This document shows, in pieces, positions 57,914-64,000 of a stretch of DNA of 64,000 nucleotides. Under the pieces are notes generated by a model. The model saw nothing but the letters and a program-made list of their open reading frames with translations, had not been told where the DNA came from and made no database searches. The stretch is from the NCBI GenBank assembly GCA_037178975.1, contig JASJZH010000002.1, forward strand, positions 7,119,501 through 7,183,500. The letters run 5' to 3'. Every line of letters begins with the position of its first letter. The stretch's first letter is position 1. The stretch comes from Oscheius tipulae (lineage: Eukaryota; Nematoda; Chromadorea; Rhabditida; Rhabditidae). The position numbers and the translations under genes were made by a program.

Positions 57914-58965
57914 TTTTTAATCGTTTAAATTTTGTTTAACCCCCATTAAGAATGAAGTTTGTATGGCGCCTAGACTTAAAAATAGCCTCGTTTTTCAGCG
58001 ACTCGATCCAGTAGATCCAATTCGGCCAGATGACGAGAAGACCCCTCACTTTTTTAAAGTTTCCATGTTTTCTCTTGTTTTCAATACCCGCGTTTTAGAA
58101 GTTGTTGTAAGTTATAGTAGTAGTAAACGTAGATTATTTTGTAGAAGAATACTGTAGTTTCTTGTGGCTAGAAGCGTCAGTAGTTCCCAGGGAATTGTTC
58201 GGTCATTCCAGAAGTGTATTTTGGTCGCAAAAGTGCTGAAGAGCCGTCCTTGGAAACTCAGAAACGTCGCTAGTTCTCAGAGAGCAGGTCCCGTAGTCTC
58301 TGGTAGTCACTTCTGTACGGAATATCGCTTAAATTGAGACTCTCCGTAGTTTCGTAGTCTCTCGAAGTGTTTTCCAGCCGAAAGAGCCTTAAGATGTCAG
58401 GTCTTTCCGTAGTAGTATAGAGATATTCGAGATTCCTCTAGTCAAAAACCTCTTAAAACGCCTGGTCGAACCGGGCTTCCAAGTGTATCTTCTCGCCGCT
58501 AGAGTGCTGCGAAAATTAGCTTCTGTTCACGGTTTGATAGGGTGTTATAGAGTCACAGGAGTCCTTTCACAGTAGGCATACAAAACAAGCAAACTAGTTA
58601 TGCGAACATATTAAACTACGTGAAGTTTCTTCCCAATTGGAGCAGAGAGTCGGAGAGACAGATAAGCAGATAAATAGGGATAGAGAAGCAGCGACACGAA
58701 CAGTCAGAGATTGAGAGAGGTTCTTTGTCCGCTTGTTCGAGACAGTATCTTGTTAGTTCAGTTTACAATTGAGAGTCCATTTCGCTACCACAAAGATGTG
58801 GAAAGACCGAGTTCCATAGGTATCAATGGATGATCGGAATTAAAATCCAATTTTATCGCACGAGACATTGTTAAATTCAAAAATCGGACAGTCACTTCAA
58901 TCTGAGTGTCTTACCAATAACAAAGACATAGGCAGAACACCCAAGACAATTCGTATCCTATTCAG
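57914..58965. other. non-coding stretch
   Basis: No coding sequence recognised. The RabGAP 3' UTR should lie at its start. It ends in ATCCTATTCAG before the exon at 58966. A short GAGAGACAGATAAG repeat occurs near 58650. Confidence 0.5.
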
Positions 58966-60027
58966 CCACCGGCAGATCACCCTATCCCGGCAGAAAACGC
59001 TCCAAGCAGCGCTCGGGCTCCAGAACCCCTCACACTCAGCACACTCCACAGAATTCTTCGGCTTCCCGGCTGGCCCAGGTCGCTTCCGAGGAGATTCGTC
59101 TCCCTCAGGGAAACAGTTTCCGCGGTATGGAGAGTCTACAGAACGGGGAGAGGAGAGAGGTCCCCTTTGAGGTGAGTTCGACAGAGACAGAAACAGAAAA
59201 GACATGTCAGATTCCCCAGCGACGGGCCTCACAGCGCAGGAAACAGGAAAATACCCCTCCTCCCGACCCCTACCAGCCACAGGAAACTTCGAGTAAGATG
59301 AGGAATGGGTACGTTCAATTAAGTTCCCCTAACATTGCTTTCAAATTTGGTACCAAACTGAAAACTAACGAATTAATTACAGAACATCGGTGTACGATAG
59401 TGATCGCGCTCTGCTCCAGGGAACCTCGTCCATCCGCGACGAGCGAACTGGCCACAACGTGACCATTCTAAGGGCGGCCGAGGACGAGGATGATGACAGT
59501 CAATCGATGTCACCTCCCGGGGCTTATAGTCAGACGGTGAGTTGAGGGGAAGAGGCATGGGATATTTATGTTCATTGATAGAGTAGTCGAGTATCCTAGA
59601 GAGTGTAAAAGTGAGTCTACGATCTGTTATAACAGAACAGAAGAAGACAGCCATCTGGTGACTGTGAGTATGTCTAGTGAGTCGTTAAGTCACGTATTCG
59701 AGTGGTCGAGAAGTTGGGTTGATGGGAAAAAATGGAGCTGACAGGGAAGTCGTGTAATGTATAGAAACAAGAAGTATATCTAGCTGTTCGTTATGAAAGA
59801 ACTGGTAGAGAGGAAAGGTTGTCTTATGAGTCGAGTGAAAAAAATGGAAAAAGACGAAATTCCAGAGCGACATAGTAATATAGCTATGTCCAGAGGCCAT
59901 CTATGAATCCAAGTACAATGAAAAGTTTCAGAAGACCACCCTCCATTCATCATCCACGCCTATTCGCGTCACTCACGGCTCAAATAATGTGACTTACATT
60001 AGTCTCGGAGACAACTCCGTATTGTGA
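58966..60027 (+). CDS. 3' exons of the Arg/Ser-rich gene (long form) or separate gene
   Basis: Exons 58966-59171, 59211-59308, 59383-59536 and 59932-60027. The first opens in phase 1, matching the phase in which the exon at 53436 ends; joined, the long form is 393 residues. Sequence: basic Ser-rich (TGRSPYPGRKRSKQRSGSRT), then SASRLAQVASEEIRLPQGNS, RRASQRRKQENTPPPDPYQ, an acidic cluster (AAEDEDDDSQSMSP) and the end NVTYISLGDNSVL. Composition resembles the 52-kb exons. If it is separate, an ATG at 59126 (MESLQNGERR) is the only internal start seen. AATAAA lies near 60152. Unknown function. Confidence 0.6.
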
Positions 60028-60286
60028 TCACTTTTTTCCCGTAACAGTTCCTCCCATTCATTCACTCAACCCCTAGTCCTTCTGCTCATTCAAAAACTGT
60101 TGTGAGACGTATATGGGCATAATTGTGTAAATATAGACCCAGGGTGGGCTCAATAAAATGTCTTTTTTCTGTTCTCTGTGCCGAGATGGCTGCTGACGTA
60201 GCCACTGCTCCGGTTGGACACTATCAGTGGCTTTTGGAGAGGAGGGGCTTATCAGATCGGAGCTGGGTCCGTATTCCGAAATCGGA

Positions 60287-63200
60287 ATGACCCGTACGGC
60301 TGTAGTTCTCGGCCTTCTGGCTGTCCTTACTGGGTTCGTTCAGTTTTTGCATTGACAGCGACAGTAGACAGGGACAGTGACAGTGACAGAGACAGAGGCT
60401 CCACCCCCTTGAGACTCTCTTTTGACCTTTGCTGACCCTACTCAATCTGTTCTTCTTTACAAGGATAGTGACAGAGACTGACAGTGACAGTGAGTGACAG
60501 TGGGGGAGACAGTGGCAGAGGCAGTAGGTGCTAGACAGACACAGAAACAGTGACAGAGACAGTGACAGTTAGAGGAAGAGTTAAAGTGACAGCGACTGTG
60601 TAGTCTACTGTTCCGATAACTTCTGACGTGCCTAACCACGTGGTTATTTCACTGAAACCCGATAAGCTAACCGCTGTCAAACGAAACTTTACAGTAGTCA
60701 AGCTGCACTGATCCAGAATCTTCCTGGACAGCCAGCAGCCACCTTCAAACAGTACTCGGGCTACTTCTCCGTCGGAAAGACCCATCAGTTGCACTACTGG
60801 TTCGTCGAGTCGGCCAACAATCCAGCTACTGACCCTGTCTTGGTCTGGTTAACAGGAGGACCGGGATGCTCTGGACTTTCGGCTCTTCTCACAGAATGGG
60901 GACCGTTCATGGTACGTTGCGTAAGCATTTGAAAGTCTATCTGAACTTTCTACTACAGATAAGAGTTCTCTGATAGTGGTGGGCGCATAGACAGGGATAC
61001 ATAGAGTTAGAGGGAACTTCCAGGTGAACAGTGACGGTCTTACCCTCTCCCCTAACCCGTACTCCTGGAACAGAAATGCCTCCATCCTGACCCTCGAGTC
61101 ACCAGCCGGAGTCGGGTACAGTTACGCTACTGACGGAAACATAACCACTGGAGATGACCAGACTGCCAGCGAGAACTGGCAAGCCCTGGTTGCCTTCTTC
61201 AACACGCCCGAGTTCACCCAGTACAAGAACAACGACTTCTACGTGACTGGAGAGAGTTATGGTGGTATATACGTCCCTACCCTCGTCCAGACGATCCTTG
61301 ACCGACAGAGTCAGTTCAAGATCAATCTCAAGGGAACTGCTATCGGAAATGGATGTGTCTCTGAGAATGAGGGAACTGACTCTCTGGTTCTGTTCGAATA
61401 CCATCATGGTCTTATCGATGACACGTAAGTCTCTGTCTCTGTTTCTAACCCTCTCTATTTCAGCAAATGGCAACAGATCAAGTCTCAGTGCTGCCAGAAC
61501 AACACCGATGACTGTGCCTTCCACAGCTACGGTCTTTTCACCACCTGCGGTGCTTTCGTGAACAATGTCCAGAACACGGCCTGGGGAGACGGTATCAATG
61601 CATACAACATGTATGCATCTTGCTCCAATGCTGGTTCTATGCGCTACGCCATGGAATACAGGAACAAGATGAAGAAGGACTACATTCCTACTGGACAGGC
61701 AAGCAGCCCTCCCTGTATGGACGAGGATCCGGTGACCAACTATCTGAACCGTGCAGATGTCAGGAAGGCTCTCTTCATCCCGTCTTCCCTGCCCGCATGG
61801 GATATTTGCAAGTGAGTGGAGGGAAGAAATCATTAATGAGGACCATTTCCAGTGACCAGATCAACCAGAAGTACAGGAGACAGTACAGTGACATGACCCC
61901 TCAGCTGACCAATGCTCTCAATCAGGGAGTCAAGGTCATGATCTACTCTGGTGATGTCGATAGTGAGTCACTGTCCCTGTCATCGTCACTTTGTCTCTCT
62001 ACCCTAGTGTCCCAGTCCACCCACCCCAGTCAATACTAAAACGACTACCTACCAGCGAATTTTTATTTAGTCCTTATTGATCTGTCTTCTACAGGTTTTC
62101 CTGGTTGGTCGAGTCCTGGTTTGGTGTACGCGCACCTCCGACGGCTTTCTCGCTGCCCATCTCGCCTCTCTTGCTCCGCATCGCCGTGACCACATGCTCG
62201 CTCCTCTCGCACACTGGAAGCATCTTCTTGGCCGTCTTCGTCGAGTCGTCCTGCTGCGTCTTATGGACAGGCAGACACTGCTCCAGATCGGCCTGACTCC
62301 TCGTCCTGGACAGCAACATCAGTCGACTCTGGACTTCCTTGTCCAAGAGCGGGTTGTGGGTCTCGTCAACGCTGCTGAGGTCCGTCTTCTCCGGCTCCTT
62401 CTCCGAGGCTGGACAGGTTCCGAACTCGAGCTCCTTCTCCGTCTTCCTTGCTTCCGTCGTCAGCGAGACATCGGGCTTGACCACAGAAGACGGTGTCGCT
62501 ACCGAATTCTTCGGCTCCTCCTTCGGCTTCTGGTACTTCTGGAAGTAGACTATAGTTATAATGAGAAGAAGACAATGACTGACTATAGTGAAAAGAAGAC
62601 ATACCGATGACTCCATTTGGTTCTGCGTCTTCTTGGTCTTCCGGCAGCCGATCAGCGTCGCCACGAGAACGGACAAGAGCAGGAACCACGGGGGGAACAT
62701 CGTTGTCGACTGGCTTCTGGTTCTGTCAATTTAATTCTCTGGACAATTAGTGCATCTCGGAAAACTTCTCTTACTTCTACATCTTCTACAAAGATGCCTA
62801 ATTAAAGGGACCCCAATTACGCTAAGCTCGTCCCTTCCTTCTCTGTCCCTTGCTCGGCTGGTAGTCTGTTGCAATGTTGCTGTTGCTGTCTCTCTGTAAC
62901 AAATGGCTAGTAGCCTACCAGTTCCTGTCCACTGCGTTTCTGTCTCTCAGCCTCTCCGTCTCTGTATATTTATGTCTCTCTATCTCTCTGTCCATTGTTC
63001 ACTGGTAGTCTTCAACCAGTTCCAGTGTTACCATCTCTCTATTTCTTTATCCACTTTTATCAATGCCCCCATTTTCAGTGGCCTGCAACTTCCTGATGGG
63101 ACAGAGATTCACCCGCAAGCTCGGAATCCCTGTGAGTGTTTTTGCTCATGATATCTTGCCCCCGATTCGAGGTCCAGACATCCTCTCCGGTTGTAACAAA

Positions 63201-63419
63201 ACAACCGATGTCTCTCCCTCTCTGCAACCGAAATGTTTTCAGGTCAAAACTGCAGCCAGAAAGTACAACGTGAATGGACAGGTCGGCGGCTTCCACACCC
63301 AGTACGGATCCAATCTTCACTTCGTGACTGTCAGAGGTGCCGGCCATATGGTTCCGACTGACAAGCCCGATGTGGCCTTCCACATCCTGGACAGTTTCCT
63401 CAACAACAAAGCCTTCTAA
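60287..63419 (+). CDS. secreted serine carboxypeptidase (peptidase family S10, cathepsin A-like)
   Basis: Lysosomal or secreted enzyme that removes C-terminal residues at acidic pH. Exons 60287-60333, 60695-60911, 61024-61424, 61464-61811, 61853-61962, 63079-63131, 63243-63419; 450 residues. Signal peptide [19 protein letters not shown], then [18 protein letters not shown] and the family block [20 protein letters not shown]. The catalytic triad is visible: Ser in [10 protein letters not shown], Asp in IYSGDVD, His in [20 protein letters not shown] replaces the more usual LNGGPGCSS. Cys-rich segments ([11 protein letters not shown]) fit disulfides of the insertion domain. Codon bias is strong. 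The 1116-nt intron 61963-63078 carries a complete antisense gene. It resembles C. elegans ctsa proteins, but the orthologue is not assigned. Confidence 0.95.
60355..60605. repeat. GACAGT/GACAGAGACAG repeat in carboxypeptidase intron 1
   Basis: Degenerate 6-12-nt units (GACAGTGACAGAGACAG) fill much of the first intron, splitting the signal-peptide exon from the body of the gene. This is the same repeat family seen at 45.1 and 50.9 kb. Confidence 0.65.
62089..62700 (-). CDS. nested antisense gene: small charged protein with N-terminal membrane/signal segment
   Basis: It lies wholly inside a carboxypeptidase intron on the opposite strand. A 66-nt intron (62539-62604, GTATGT...TTCCAG) is a multiple of three, so two products are possible: 181 residues spliced or 203 with the intron read through. 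The start [18 protein letters not shown] is a signal peptide or anchor. The rest is Lys/Glu/Ser/Thr-rich, helical and hydrophilic ([24 protein letters not shown]). Retention of the T-rich intron would insert a second hydrophobic segment ([19 protein letters not shown]). A reverse-strand AATAAA lies near 62062-62067, about 22 bases past the stop, and a TTGACAG acceptor precedes the start by about 25 bases. Family unknown. Confidence 0.7.
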   Translation of the reverse strand: MFPPWFLLLSVLVATLIGCRKTKKTQNQMESSVCLLFTIVSHCLLLIITIVYFQKYQKPKEEPKNSVATPSSVVKPDVSLTTEARKTEKELEFGTCPASEKEPEKTDLSSVDETHNPLLDKEVQSRLMLLSRTRSQADLEQCLPVHKTQQDDSTKTAKKMLPVCERSEHVVTAMRSKRGEMGSEKAVGGARTPNQDSTNQENL

Positions 63420-64000
63420 TCTGTACATAAAGTTTGATCTAGAATGACAGTGAAATTAATCTTCCTGGGGTATCGCATTGATGGTGCCAGGGGTCAGAGG
63501 CTTGCACCGATCAGACAGTTGGCATGGGGAGGGTCCTTTTTGATTGATATTGGCTCTTGATGCCAGGAAAAGAGTTTGAAAAGGAGTCAGGATAGTTGGA
63601 GAGAATGATGGACAGACTGTCACTGTCTCTGTATCGAGAAAGATTCGAATGGTCTTATGATTGGTCCAGAGGGCAGTTGACCGAACGAACCGATCAGGGC
63701 CGGTACCTTTGACTCTCAGTCACTCTGTTGCTCTGTCTCTGTAGCTCTGCCAAGAATCGAGATTTAAAGGAAGCCAGAATGGACAGAGAGACCGATGGTC
63801 AAGTATGCACTGCCTGCCACTGTACTGTGAAGAGTTTGAAGGGTTTTACGATCCGGTTAAAGAGTGATACCAGAACGGACCTAATAACCACTGAACCTGT
63901 CTCTCACACACTCTTCATCTGTTTATGCGCCTCTGTGTCTCTCACTGTCGCCTATCGTTTCTAAACCAATCGATAGTTTCTCTGCTTTCCCGGACGCTGC
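63420..64000. other. intergenic end of window
   Basis: It contains the carboxypeptidase 3' UTR and CT/GACAG-type simple sequence. The open frame at 63728-63964 has no recognisable content. No gene seen. Confidence 0.5.

Noticed and set aside
61099-61833. 244-codon minus-strand frame across the carboxypeptidase
   Set aside because: It is antisense to two strongly conserved S10 exons with biased codons and crosses their intron. No family match or splice logic of its own.

Overview
This window reads as nuclear DNA of a nematode. The genes are broken by many short introns (mostly 37-200 nt, GT...TTTCAG). A canonical nematode cuticle collagen, a degenerin channel, and BPNT1, MECR, COX10, SREK1 and Y-box homologues point to a chromadorean worm, but the species cannot be named. 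Many start codons sit a few bases behind a lone TTTCAG-type acceptor with no obvious upstream exon, which suggests spliced-leader trans-splicing.

Layout. 0-6.5 kb: a possible Cys-rich exon (-) and a 21-exon DEG/ENaC channel (+). 6.5-11 kb: a small membrane protein and two small secreted peptides (+), the last convergent with a cuticle collagen (-). 11.6-15.5 kb: a mitochondrial aspartate/glutamate carrier of the aralar/citrin type (-). 18-19.7 kb: mitochondrial enoyl reductase MECR (-). 20.7-23.9 kb: SREK1-like splicing factor (-), divergent from SNU13/15.5K (+) at 24.3 kb. 25.1-34.4 kb: two tandem beta-lactamase-related (LACT) genes flanking a coiled-coil gene, with an integrase-tail remnant. 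35.5-38 kb: BPNT1 (+). 38-40.5 kb: a Ser/Thr-rich protein of unknown function (-), then a short Helitron-like element. 42-43.2 kb: Y-box protein (-). 46-48.6 kb: COX10 (+). 52.3-60 kb: an Arg/Ser-rich protein with alternative 3' ends that enclose an RN-tre/USP6NL-type RabGAP (+). 60.3-63.4 kb: a secreted serine carboxypeptidase (+) with an antisense gene nested in one intron.

Themes. Three nuclear genes for mitochondrial functions (aspartate/glutamate exchange, mitochondrial fatty acid synthesis, heme A synthesis) and two spliceosome-related genes are mixed with secreted and membrane products. The exon models were joined by hand. For every gene with a complete model the exon lengths sum to a multiple of three and the reading frame stays open, which is the main internal check. 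Intergenic DNA is rich in degenerate GACAG/CTGTC-type simple repeats that create long but meaningless open frames. No rRNA, CRISPR array or convincing intact tRNA was seen.
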